This document shows, in pieces, positions 30,414 to 39,780 of a stretch of DNA of 64,000 bases. Position numbers and translations under genes: made by a program. This DNA comes from Rhynchopus euleeides. Taxonomy: Eukaryota; Euglenozoa; Diplonemea; Diplonemida; Diplonemidae. A model generated the notes under the pieces. That model ran no database searches and was not told the DNA's origin. It was given only the letters and a program-made list of their open reading frames with translations. The DNA lies in the NCBI GenBank assembly GCA_963210315.1, contig OY723243.1, positions 1,736,001 through 1,800,000 of the forward strand, written 5' to 3'. Numbering within the stretch: position 1 is the first letter of the stretch; each line of letters starts with the position of its first letter.

Positions 30414-33314
30414 TCACACCCACCATGGTTGTGCCAGGCTCTGCCGAACAGCAGTGGCGTGTTGCTGTGCCGCCCGCAGCTCCCCGAAGGGACAGTAGCT
30501 GAGCTTTCGTTCTTCCGATGTGAATGCGTCCACGTACTGACGGAGCGCCGCTTCCGGAATCCCGTCCGGAGTGACACTACCCTCCATACAGATGGCCAGC
30601 GTGTTCTGCAGCTTGGCGTCGCCCATACGGTTGCTGAGCCTGTTCTTGATGATGCGGAGCTTGGAGAACATCCGCTCAGCACTACTTGTCGACAAGGGGA
30701 TGGTCAGCACAATCTGCAGGAGACGCGAGGTGTGCGGGAAGGCGAGACGGTTCAGCTGATTCTTCAAGAATGCTTTGATGAGAGTGCTGAATCTGCGGCT
30801 GCGGGTATCCTCCTGTGTTTGTGCGGTCTCCTTCAGCTTCATTCGCACGTTGGCCAGCTCCAACTCCAGCAGACCCCGCTCTTCGGCCGGGAAGTACGGT
30901 GCACTCGGTTCCGTCTCCTTCTGCACCCCGTCGGCATCCTCAAATGTCATCACCTTGGGCTCGCAGAAATGATCGCAAAGTGCTTTGAGCTTCTGTGCCG
31001 CTGCTGCTGCGTTGTCGAAGTCGGGGCACCAGGGATCATACACAGAGAATGCTGCAAGCACCCCGAAGTCATCCATCAGCCCCTCGATCTCCTCCTTCAG
31101 GGTACGGAGGTAGGGCTTTGCGTACTGCTCGTGATACTGTGCCACGAACTCCTCCGTGATGGGAGGGCAAGAAGGCCGGGCGTCATTGATCAGTATCCAG
31201 CAGGATGCGTAGGTCGGAGACAGGTCGGGTCGTTCTAACAGCTTTCCGATCTTGCATGCATAGTGTGTCGCGATGCGAGGGAGATCACCGAAACACAGGC
31301 TTGCATGCTGTATGCACCGCGAGAAGGCGCCAAGACAGTGCATCACCTCCCGCATCAGGAATAACCCGACGAGGGTGCTGCTCTCCTGGTACACCGCACG
31401 CAGGGCAACTGCCTTCTCATGATCCAGCTTGTTGATACACATGACCACCCCTTTGAGGCAGTCAGTCAGACTCTGCGCACAACGCTCATGCGAACACCAG
31501 CGGGTGTCTCCAACACTGCACAAGTCGCGCTCACGCCAGAACCCGAAGCCATCGATCCTCTCCAAAGCGGACATGCATTCCCGAAAGCACCGGAGTTTGC
31601 CTGTGCCATTCCCAGCACCCCTGTACAGCAAGGCAAACGTGCTGGAGACAAGGTCGTAGCTTGCGCGGATGACAGGGTGGTCCTTGGCAGTGTGCATCGC
31701 AACAAGATTGAGTGCATGCGCCCGACAAGCCGCCCAGAAGGAGTACGGTGCTTTCCGTACCTTCACCTGCAACTGAACACCCTTACGACTCCCGCCCATG
31801 GTGTTGCACGAATCCGACGCAAACGCAAGCATCTTGTTCCAGAAACCGTCGCCAAGGTCGTCGAGTTGTTGAATCAAGAAATCTGTGATGTTTGTCGCAG
31901 TCTGTGATGTGTTCAGCGGAGTCATGCGCCAGAACAGTTCGTTGGTATCAAAGGTGGTTGGGTCGATGACCCGGATCAGGATGCAAAATTGCGATTGGCG
32001 TGTCACATCCTGCGTCTCGTCCGTGATGATGGATACGAACGGGGATCTTTCAATCTTGTGATTCACTTCCGCCATGGCGTGGCTTGCCATCAGACCCACT
32101 ACTTCGTCGTAGATTGTGTTCGAGGTGAGGTTGTGGTATGTAGCATTGAAAGACTTTACTTCTGGGGAAGTGTAGCTGTCACGCACGCGGAGGGATGCGA
32201 GGGTCGTCGTGAGGGCTTCGTTGTTGCTGCAACAGTACTGTACGTCGTGCAGCAGGCGGCAGAGCATCTCGGTGTTCTGAAGCTGCTTCACCTTAGAGTT
32301 GACCCAGGCCCTCTGGTGAGCTGTGGAGCGGATCTCTCCTGCAGTCCCATGTCGGCGCACCGAGTCTTCTCTTGCCAGCCACTGTGCCCACTTCTCGGTG
32401 TGCTTCTGTCTCGTTGCCTCGGTGTGCTCCTTCGCGCGGGAGGTGAAGCGGCTCTTCACCTCATTCCATGGCAGGCACCGCCCGACGAAGACACCGCGCT
32501 TGCTTGCGTCAAAGCAAGCGCGGCACGCCAGCCCCTCGGGTGTGGGTTTTGCCCACGCGTGGGATTCGCGCAGCATTCCCATCACCCGGCTGTCCCCCTG
32601 GATGTCCTCCGGGACATGCACCATCTCGCTGGCGCGGGGGAAGGGCTCGGCAGGCGCATCCAAGCCGACGGGCCCCGCGTACTGCGCCATCAACTTTGCC
32701 TCCACGTAGGCGTAGACCTCGTGCTTGTGGAGGGAAGGGTACAGGCAGTCGTTGGAGTTGCGCACGGGGGTGGTGGTGTAGCCCCTCGCGCGTTGGCGCT
32801 CATTGGCGATCGCGGCCGCCAGAGCTTCAGCTGATCTCTCCGCATTATCATCAGCTGCCATCTCGACCTCAACTTGCCGTGCAATCGCAAGATCTGCGAC
32901 GAGGGCTGGGGCCTGCTGTGTCGGGGCAGGCGCCGGCACGGCCTCGCTCTCCACCAACGGCATTTCGTCTGCCTTTGTCTTTGCCAGTTTGACGAGGCTA
33001 CTCAGGGGCTTCCTCATATGAGGTGCCACCTCGTCGTCCGCGCGAGCAAGAGCATCGAATGCCTTGCACAGCGCGACAAGGTGCCTGTTTGAGGCGGCTT
33101 GGTGGTTGCTGAAGCCGCGGATCGAGCACTGGTTGCAGAGGAAGGCGTGCAAGTTGGCATATCGGTCTTGCCCGGGGTACTTGCCCGCCTTCCACTGGTC
33201 ATACCCAGTGTGATACTGCGGCCCGCCCACCTCCTGCACCGTCCCCCGCACCGCCCTCTGCGATGCAAAGCCAAACGCGCCCAGCTGGGCCTGATGCGCT
33301 CTCCGCTTTGACAT
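30414..33314 (-). CDS. hAT-superfamily transposase (966 aa, intact)
   Basis: Would cut and paste the surrounding transposon in the nucleus. Order of features: an N-terminal region rich in Ala/Glu, a BED/TTF-like zinc finger candidate near residues 275-320 (CRACFDASKRG ... H), then the split RNase H-like core. The first catalytic Asp is in ITDETQD (Asp432), the second in ASDSCNTM (Asp501), and the hAT signature CxxH is CRAHALNL (Cys530, His533). The C-terminal dimerisation domain carries TIPLSTSSAERMFSKLR (Glu880 in the AER motif). The arrangement resembles hAT proteins with a DUF4371-like core. The ATG at 33314 is the first in the frame and lies about 460 bp inside the right end. No stop or frameshift, so it may still be active. 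The stop codon is only 21 bp from the inserted P element, which therefore spares the coding region but may have altered 3' processing. Confidence 0.95.
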   Translation of the reverse strand: MSKRRAHQAQLGAFGFASQRAVRGTVQEVGGPQYHTGYDQWKAGKYPGQDRYANLHAFLCNQCSIRGFSNHQAASNRHLVALCKAFDALARADDEVAPHMRKPLSSLVKLAKTKADEMPLVESEAVPAPAPTQQAPALVADLAIARQVEVEMAADDNAERSAEALAAAIANERQRARGYTTTPVRNSNDCLYPSLHKHEVYAYVEAKLMAQYAGPVGLDAPAEPFPRASEMVHVPEDIQGDSRVMGMLRESHAWAKPTPEGLACRACFDASKRGVFVGRCLPWNEVKSRFTSRAKEHTEATRQKHTEKWAQWLAREDSVRRHGTAGEIRSTAHQRAWVNSKVKQLQNTEMLCRLLHDVQYCCSNNEALTTTLASLRVRDSYTSPEVKSFNATYHNLTSNTIYDEVVGLMASHAMAEVNHKIERSPFVSIITDETQDVTRQSQFCILIRVIDPTTFDTNELFWRMTPLNTSQTATNITDFLIQQLDDLGDGFWNKMLAFASDSCNTMGGSRKGVQLQVKVRKAPYSFWAACRAHALNLVAMHTAKDHPVIRASYDLVSSTFALLYRGAGNGTGKLRCFRECMSALERIDGFGFWRERDLCSVGDTRWCSHERCAQSLTDCLKGVVMCINKLDHEKAVALRAVYQESSTLVGLFLMREVMHCLGAFSRCIQHASLCFGDLPRIATHYACKIGKLLERPDLSPTYASCWILINDARPSCPPITEEFVAQYHEQYAKPYLRTLKEEIEGLMDDFGVLAAFSVYDPWCPDFDNAAAAAQKLKALCDHFCEPKVMTFEDADGVQKETEPSAPYFPAEERGLLELELANVRMKLKETAQTQEDTRSRRFSTLIKAFLKNQLNRLAFPHTSRLLQIVLTIPLSTSSAERMFSKLRIIKNRLSNRMGDAKLQNTLAICMEGSVTPDGIPEAALRQYVDAFTSEERKLSYCPFGELRAAQQHATAVRQSLAQPWWV

Positions 33315-33780
33315 ATCTTCTTACAGTATGCCTGCAGGCGCGTGGGGGTGTGGGTGTGTCGTGGGTGCCACCAGTCAGACACCTGACATGTGAAGGCTCG
33401 GTGTGATCCCTACGGAGGACGGTTCTGTGCCAGTTCTGCGGGACCATCACACAATGGAGGATCTCGAAACTTCAAAACAGAAGAGACCTGCATGACGAGG
33501 GCATCACCACCCACCGGGCCCCACCGGGCCACCCGCTAGGTCCATTTTTTCTTCTCCGCTTCTCTGCCTTCTTTGGACTATTTGAGCTCCGTGCGGATCA
33601 CGATGGGGTCACTTTCTATTTTTTTCTGGCGTTTTTTCTGACTGTTTTACTGTCCCAAAGTTACAAAAAAAACGCCAAAAATGAGACCGGCCTTTTTTTT
33701 TTTTTTCAGAAAACCGGGAACCGGGAAACCCTGGTTTTGAAAACCGGAAAACCAGACCTATCTTATCCCCTGGCCTCGCC

Positions 33781-33991
33781 CCCCTCATCCCCTTCCCCCC
33801 ATCCGTGTGCGGGGGGAGGAGGTGGGGGGGCCCTGCTCTATGTTCTTTGATTCCGTCGATGAGCCTGGCGATCTTGCACGCCAGGTTGGGGTTTGGTGAT
33901 TCCCCCCCTTTCTTTCGGGAATGGGGTGGATGATAGAGGCCGGGTATTATCTCTCATGGGTCAATCTTGTTCGAAGAATCGTTCAAAAAAA
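33781..33991. other. Short spacer between two transposons
   Basis: 211 bp with no gene. It ends in an ATCGTTCAAAAAAA stretch resembling the end of repeat S, where the second hAT-like element is inserted. Confidence 0.6.
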
Positions 33992-34144
33992 CACGGTTTG
34001 CCCCCCGGCAGGATCCCGGGAAACCCCGGCCGGGCCCGGAAATTCCGGGCCCGGGACCGGGATTTTGAAATCCCGGCCGGGATCCCGGGGAAATCCCGGC
34101 CGGGTCCGGCCGGGGTCCGGCCGGGAATCCCGGGGGTTCTCAGT

Positions 34145-34920
34145 CTCAGGTCGCTTGGACCGAGGTCATCTCAGACCTATGGCTTTCAGTCCCCAGTTTC
34201 AGATTCAGACCTGCTGATCCAGAACCGCACCCTCTCCTTCCACACCAATTGTATCCACTGCTCATGGGTCCGAGTGACGACGATAGCAATGACGATGGCT
34301 CCATAGCAAAGATGGCTACCACTGTCAAAGCTCATCTGGAACAGAAACTGTCCCAGATGGAAGTCTCCTGTATAAATACAGGGTTCGGGGTTACCACGAG
34401 TGTAACGCAGATACGTGCAGGTGTGTCAAGAGAGTGTGCAGCTCACAGCAGTTCCGCATCCTCCTGGTTGCTGAACTCCACAGTCCTAGGACGACGAAGA
34501 GGACGACGAGGGTCGACGTAGGCTTATCTTACGCTACGGCAGGGGTGGACTCAGCCACCCCGGGGGCAGGTTGAACAGGTTGTGTGGTTCCACTGATCAA
34601 CATGTAGGTCGGCCTGTCTGATAAGACTCAGCCACCCTGCGGGTCAAGTGATTACAAAAGGGTGCCTATTTGACCAAAAGGCAAAATTTCCTCCCGCCAT
34701 GCTCCCGTACCACAGAGGCTGTTGTGTTTTGCCTCTGTGTATGCGTACGTTTTGCGATGACGGGGTGTGGAACCTGGCGTAGACCGAGCTACAACCAGGA
34801 ACCAACGGCCCAACTCGGCGCCGTGGGTCAATTTTTGTGAAAAGGCCTTGACCAGAGGCATCCCCCTAACACTAAATTTGCTCTGTTTCACCTGAACCGA
34901 CCAACCAGGCACCGTGAGGA
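34145..34920 (-). repeat. Dispersed repeat G, copy 2 (retains the foldback empty site)
   Basis: Inverse of sequences at 14264-14918 and 18424-18690, with the two halves in permuted order. The junction gcctctgtgtatgcgtacgt (34731-34750) is the unoccupied target site of the foldback element. Confidence 0.8.
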
Positions 34921-34960
34921 GGCATCAGAGCCCCTCGTGGACAGCCGCAGCACCCTTCCT

Positions 34961-35216
34961 TGAACGATTTGAACGATTTTTGGCCGTGCTCGTAGCATTC
35001 CCCGTTGAGGGGGTCGCTATTTCGTGTTCTCCTGGCCGCACGGAGGCATTGCCTTACGTCGCCTCTTCCTCTTTTCCTTTGGTGGTGTGTTGGTCTGGCA
35101 CAGAGGGCGGGACCGTGCTGATATGCACAGTGACGACTCTCCCTTTTGTTTTGTGCCCGCCTCCACCGAGATTCGGCTGATGCCTCTCAGACTGGGGGCG
35201 GGCGGTCGCCGACCCT
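34961..35216 (-). repeat. Dispersed repeat S, copy 2
   Basis: Inverse of 20008-20256, nearly identical. It abuts R copy 3 at ggtcgccgaccc without spacer. Confidence 0.82.
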
Positions 35217-35220
35217 TTTC

Positions 35221-35482
35221 TGTACGAGGTTTTCCACAGGCTGCACACCTGCCCCGCGGCTGTGTGGCAGTCTTCGCGGAGTGCAATGCGAAGGTCTGGC
35301 CTGACGTGGTGTGACTATTTAGACTCCAGGTGTCTCCACCCTTCCTGGTCTGGGGAGCCTCGGTACCCAAGCAGTTTTCGGTCATGCCCTGGACCACGGC
35401 CGTGCTAGACTCCTGGTGCAGGCACCCGTCATGGTCCGGGGACGGCCCCCCCAGGCAGTTTAACGTCTTACCCAGGACCTTT
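35221..35482 (-). repeat. Repeat R, copy 3 (head half only)
   Basis: Inverse of about 9505-9765. It stops at cctcgtacagaaaag, where it is fused to repeat S, so the A-tailed half is missing. Confidence 0.82.
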
Positions 35483-36112
35483 TTTTTTTCCCTCTTGTGT
35501 CCCATGCCTTGTTTGCAGTGATCGCATTGTTGGCCATCCTTGCTGTAGTTCGGCATGCCGCCCTTCCCACCTTCCCCCACCCCCTCCCCGGCGGTTTTGC
35601 TCTCCGTGTGGTTTGGTGGTACTGGTGAGCCATCTGGGGAAAGAACCTTGACAATCCCGGGCCGGCAGTACGTTCGTCACCCCCACGGGCTCGGCCGGTT
35701 TCTAAACCTTTAGGCAATCTACGTCCGCAGGCCAAGAACCCGGTGTGCAGATGCACGTTGGGAGCCCCCTGAAGTCCGCACACGCCCTCTCTGAGTAGTC
35801 CCCGACCAAGCGCTGGCCTCTCTGACCGACTACCATGCCGCCGCAGGCCAAGAACCCGGTGTGCCGAAGCACATTGGGAGCCCCCTGAAGTCAACACAGC
35901 ACCCCGCCAGTGGCTCCAGCTGTCCCTCCCCATGTCAGAGTTGACGGAAAAAGGCGGACCCTCTTTTGTCCCAGTGCTCCGTGCTATGCACTGGGACCCC
36001 GTTGCCCAGGCGGACCAGCCTGGGGGAGCCCTCGGGGTGTGGGGTTGAGTTTTACGACTTCCCTAGGTCTTAGGTAGTTTAAGGTCGTGCCCAGGACCTG
36101 GTGCGAGGTGCC

Positions 36113-36320
36113 AGGAAAACGGCGAGGTATCAGTCTTGACGCTGGAAAATTCCGTTCGGAAATACCAAACACATCCACAGAAAGTGGAAGGAATGGGCGC
36201 CAAGATGATGCGAACGATTTTTGGGGGGGGGAGGGGGTGGACTGCTCTGTATCGTGATACCCGCGAGGGCAACCAAATGCAGAACAGGGAGGCACAGGCG
36301 CACACACGAAGGCAGCACAC
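36113..36320 (-). repeat. Dispersed repeat H, copy 2
   Basis: Inverse of 13905-14080, preceded (36070-36105) by another match to the R/Z head module in inverse orientation. Confidence 0.75.
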
Positions 36321-36601
36321 AAGTGGCAAGTGGCAGGGGCTGGGGTCTGGGGCTGGGGCGCCGCGCGATTCGCTTCTCCTGACTTTCTGATCCGGCAAAC
36401 TACAAACACAAAAGCAGTACATGCACTGCAACAACAACCTCCGAAGGGAGCCACAATACCCTCGTGACTCCAAAGCAGCTGATGGCATCGGAGGGCAATC
36501 AGCATCATACGACGTCTCACAGCTGCAGAACAAGACGTCAGACACAGACAGCAAGGAATACGATATACACACACACGGACGCACACACTGTGCCGGACAA
36601 A

Positions 36602-39190
36602 TCACTCCTCATCGTCACTCTCAGCGTCATTCACACGGAGTGACGGGAATGTCCGCCGGAAGCCACACTCCTTGCCGTACGCACCTCGCACATCTTGATT
36701 GATGGCCAAGAGCGAGAGCTTTGCGTGGGAGTCGCGGGACATAGCACTCCGGCACACGGGGATGGCTTGCATCATGACAGAGAGTGCGCTGTCAGGTGCT
36801 GTGCAGGAAGGGGGCAAGGTGAGGAGAAACAACACACGCTCAGCAAGAGGCTTGAGCGTCTCGTTGGTAAGCTGGCGTTTCCAGAATACCCTCTCTGAGC
36901 CGACCTCGTGCTCCGACACTGCCGAAGTGTACGCCTGGTACATGGGCGCGGTGACGTCGAAGCCGATGTGCTTGCCGAGGTCTTCGCGTGGCAGCAGGTC
37001 ATCCAGCATCTCCAGGGTCTCGTACCCCTCCGGAGTCAGCTGGCGCACAGAGAGGTAGAACCCCCGGCCCGTTTCCGAGGATTCGCGCCACCGGCTCTGC
37101 AGACCGTTGTAGAAGGTCTTGGACACGCGGGCTGCGAGTCCATCCCCCGTGCTCGCCCTCTGGAGGATGTCGATCAGCTCCTCCACCTCCGCGTAGATCG
37201 TCGCCGATCCAACCGTCCCGGGTGCCTGCGCGTTGCTGTACCGCGACAAAGCGGCTCTTACCGGCGCCGCGGCACGGACGAACTCCGTCAGCATGTCCTG
37301 AAGCGCCTCAGAACCGACGGTCTTCAGCAGCACAGCAAGCTTCTCGAACGTGGGGGGAGTGTAGGCATTGCCAATCCCGGTAGCCATGTACGAGTACAGC
37401 ATGGCGACACGCTCTTCAAAGTGCTCCGCGCAGTCGAGCATGCTGACGAAGCGTGTGTCGTAGATCCGGGGTGCACGTTTGATGGCCACCGCCTCCTGCA
37501 GAGTGCTCTTCATGTCGGCGTGTGCTGCAGACATCAAGCTGCAAAGCTCCCCAAACGTCTTTGCGTTGGCAATCGCATCCTTGTGCGCCTCGGTCACCGC
37601 GGCCTTGCAGAGGCCCTTCATCTTGTCCAGAAGTTTGTCCTGTTCCCGCGTTGTCGTCGATGCCGACTGCTTCCGCAGCTTCGCCAATAGGACACCCGCC
37701 GTGTGTGTCTGGGGGTCGCTCTGCACACTTCTTTGGTGGTCCCGCCACTTGTTCTGCTTTTTCGCGTCACCAAACACGTAGTTCGTGAGGTGGAAGAAGT
37801 CGAGCAGGGGGTCCTCGGCGGCCTTCATCATCCGACGAACATCGGAAAGGGTGTTGTTCAGCAGGTGAGCCAGGCAGGATACGTACGGGATGTGAGCCTC
37901 TCCTGCTAGGTCGCGCGACATCTTCACGTTCGACCCACCACGATCGCTGCGCACGACCCTCACCTGTTCAATCCCCACACCGACAGCAGCGAGAGATTCC
38001 TCCAGCGCGGTGCGCACCGTAAGACCTGTAAACGGGACATCCGAATACTGTAGCGGCAGCGCAACGGACGTTGTAGCGGTCTGTGCAATGAACAACACGA
38101 CATTCTGACCCTGGATCGTCGAACCACAGTCGTGGACGATGCTCAGATCTTGTCCTGCGAGCATATCGGCAATCGTGTCGAGGTGGTTGTCGTAGACGGT
38201 CGCCCCGCTCCTCTGCCAGACCTTCTGCATGTTGACGTCTTCTGGGATGGTGAGCCCAGAGACGGCACGGAAGACCTGCGTCGCGCCACGAAACGAGAGC
38301 CCTGCCATCGTGCACACCTCCAGCAGCGTTTCCCGGACGTTGGAGTTTGCTGGTGCGGGTCGGTTGCTCGAAGGTGTGGATCGGTCGGCTGCTGGTGTGG
38401 ATCGGTCGGCTGCTGGTGTGGATGCGTCACGGTTTGGCGTTGAGGCGTCGACTGGGGTCGTTGCATTGCGACCGTGGCCCTTCGTACCCACGTGGCTCGT
38501 GAGGTCGTGCCTGTCGACGCCGGGTGCAAACGCCCACTTGCACGGAGCACACACGGGCACCTCCTGCTCGTCGCAGCATCTCGCCGTGGCCTTCGCGAAC
38601 CTGTACCCGTCGGTCGTGGCCTCCGCTTTCGTCTTGACTGAAAGCCACTTGAACTCGGAGAAGCGGGTCGACAAAGACTGGGCAGGCTGCAGCTTCGGGG
38701 GGGTCAGGTCAGCTTGGCTGCTGAGGCTCTCGGCGAGGGCGGCCTTTGCCGGGCGGCGCAACTTCCCCGTCGGCGTGCGCAAGGCCACTGCGCTGGCGGC
38801 GAGCTCCTTCTTCTTCCGTCCGAGAGCAATCAGGCGGGCGATCTTCGGCATGAGGGGGGCTTTCTCATTCTCTGTGAGGACCCCTTCAGCGACGGCCAAA
38901 TCGATCAGCGGCTGCCTCTTCCGCTTCACCTCCTTCAGCACCGCCTCAATGGCGTCGTCGATGTCGTCGTCGTCGTCGTCGTCGTCGTTGTCAGTGGTGG
39001 GGTCCGGTTCCGGGGCCGCTACCTCCGCCTTGCCTCGGCGAGGTTGCTTGCGGCTCTTGCCGCCGTCGCCATCGCTGTCGCCGTCATCCGCATCATCCCT
39101 CGCCCTCTTCCCTCCTTTCTGCCCTGGTGCTGCATCACCAACGAGCAGGAAGGAAAAAAAAATGAGGAGTAACAAAAGAGTACGGTGCAT
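36602..39190 (-). CDS. hAT-like transposase with a hydrophobic, signal-like N-terminus (862 aa)
   Basis: The chosen start is the ATG at 39190. The frame is open 64 codons further upstream, but through a G/C homopolymer, so that part is more likely untranslated. The first ~22 residues (MHRTLLLLLIFFSFLLVGDA) look like a signal peptide. Then come a basic/acidic linker with likely nuclear signals (KRARDD, KSRKQPRR), an acidic run, a zinc-finger candidate (CAPCKWAFAPG ... HDLTSHVGTKGH), and an STP-repeat linker (DRSTPAADRSTP). The RNase H-like core shows HDCGSTIQG (Asp354), VRSDRGGSN (Asp416) and the hAT CxxH motif as CLAHLLNN (Cys439, His442). The C-terminal region (SALSVMMQAIPVCRSAMSRD) is in the place of the hAT dimerisation domain but lacks a standard AER motif. 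No internal stop. A 3' splice site at the T-rich stretch inside the hydrophobic segment is an alternative that would remove it. Confidence 0.85.
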   Translation of the reverse strand: MHRTLLLLLIFFSFLLVGDAAPGQKGGKRARDDADDGDSDGDGGKSRKQPRRGKAEVAAPEPDPTTDNDDDDDDDDIDDAIEAVLKEVKRKRQPLIDLAVAEGVLTENEKAPLMPKIARLIALGRKKKELAASAVALRTPTGKLRRPAKAALAESLSSQADLTPPKLQPAQSLSTRFSEFKWLSVKTKAEATTDGYRFAKATARCCDEQEVPVCAPCKWAFAPGVDRHDLTSHVGTKGHGRNATTPVDASTPNRDASTPAADRSTPAADRSTPSSNRPAPANSNVRETLLEVCTMAGLSFRGATQVFRAVSGLTIPEDVNMQKVWQRSGATVYDNHLDTIADMLAGQDLSIVHDCGSTIQGQNVVLFIAQTATTSVALPLQYSDVPFTGLTVRTALEESLAAVGVGIEQVRVVRSDRGGSNVKMSRDLAGEAHIPYVSCLAHLLNNTLSDVRRMMKAAEDPLLDFFHLTNYVFGDAKKQNKWRDHQRSVQSDPQTHTAGVLLAKLRKQSASTTTREQDKLLDKMKGLCKAAVTEAHKDAIANAKTFGELCSLMSAAHADMKSTLQEAVAIKRAPRIYDTRFVSMLDCAEHFEERVAMLYSYMATGIGNAYTPPTFEKLAVLLKTVGSEALQDMLTEFVRAAAPVRAALSRYSNAQAPGTVGSATIYAEVEELIDILQRASTGDGLAARVSKTFYNGLQSRWRESSETGRGFYLSVRQLTPEGYETLEMLDDLLPREDLGKHIGFDVTAPMYQAYTSAVSEHEVGSERVFWKRQLTNETLKPLAERVLFLLTLPPSCTAPDSALSVMMQAIPVCRSAMSRDSHAKLSLLAINQDVRGAYGKECGFRRTFPSLRVNDAESDDEE

Positions 39191-39599
39191 GTTTGCTGTT
39201 GTGGAAGGTTTCTCTGCCGGGTGTGTGTATGCGGCGCAGTTACGTGGGGGGGGGGGGGGGGCGGGGCGGGGTTGTGGGGTCCAAGTCACGTGCGGTATAT
39301 GTGAGGTGAAATAGTCGGGTCCAGCAAAAACTAATGACATCGGGTGGATCGCAAAGGGGAAGGGGGCAACGGCAGCGTGCAATGTGCAATGTGCAAAACT
39401 CTCAAGTCATCTTACCACCCACCTACACCTGACCCCGGGGGGGTCCCGGGATGACCCCGGGATACCCCGGGGTCATCCCGGGATTTCCCGGCCGGGATCC
39501 CGGGATTCCCGGCCGGGAAATCCCGGGAATCCCGGAATTTCCCGGAACCCGGCCGGGCCCGCCCGGGATCCCGCCCGGGGGGCAAACCGTGAAAAAATC

Positions 39600-39780
39600 G
39601 TGGTGCTTGGAACCCGATGACAGACAGTGAGGTAGAGACGCGCCCACAAAACGATGTGTTGGAGATACGGCCATCCCACAGCTGTGTGTCATATCGGAAC
39701 AGGGGGGGGGGGCAAAGGAGGCTTGTCTCCTTGAGGGGGGGTATATCTGAGGTTGTTCAGCACACCTACCCACCCAGCAA
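39600..39780 (-). repeat. Dispersed repeat K, copy 2
   Basis: Inverse of 24695-24840 (cacagctgtgtgtcatatcg, aggaggcttgtctccttgag), directly beside the right end of the second hAT-like element. Confidence 0.75.

Larger units (their letters stand above)
26987..33772 (-). mobile_element. Complete autonomous-type hAT transposon with nested insertions
   Basis: 6786 bp. The ends are CAGGGTATAAGATAG and the inverse of CAGGGGATAAGATAG, with further imperfect inverted similarity (TTTCCCGGTTTTCTGG-like) inside. A perfect 8-bp duplication GCCTCGCC flanks it (26979-26986, 33773-33780). CAGGG ends and 8-bp duplications are the hAT hallmark. The 966-aa transposase (30414-33314, minus strand) is uninterrupted. 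Between its stop codon and the left end sits a palindromic element (27342-30392) containing two more insertions. Removing these leaves about 3.7 kb, a normal hAT size. A copy of repeat T also lies in the left part, and a GC hairpin at about 27052-27074. Confidence 0.95.
33992..39591 (-). mobile_element. Second hAT-like transposon, 5.6 kb
   Basis: Ends CACGGTTTGCCCCCCGG and its perfect inverse (39575-39591), continuing as imperfect inverted GC-rich sequence of CCCGGGATCCC and GGCCGGG blocks (about 130-150 bp at each side). The flanks share a run of six A, so the target duplication is ambiguous. It encloses a hAT-type transposase gene (36602-39190) that starts 0.4 kb from the right end. The 2.6 kb between its stop and the left end consists largely of repeats G, S, R and H, apparently later insertions or rearrangements. 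Confidence 0.8.

Noticed and set aside
30390-31238. 282-aa open frame opposite the first transposase
   Set aside because: Antisense shadow of the hAT transposase; no domain of its own.
38229-39314. 361-aa open frame opposite the second transposase
   Set aside because: Antisense shadow of a GC-rich coding frame that has clear hAT motifs on the minus strand.
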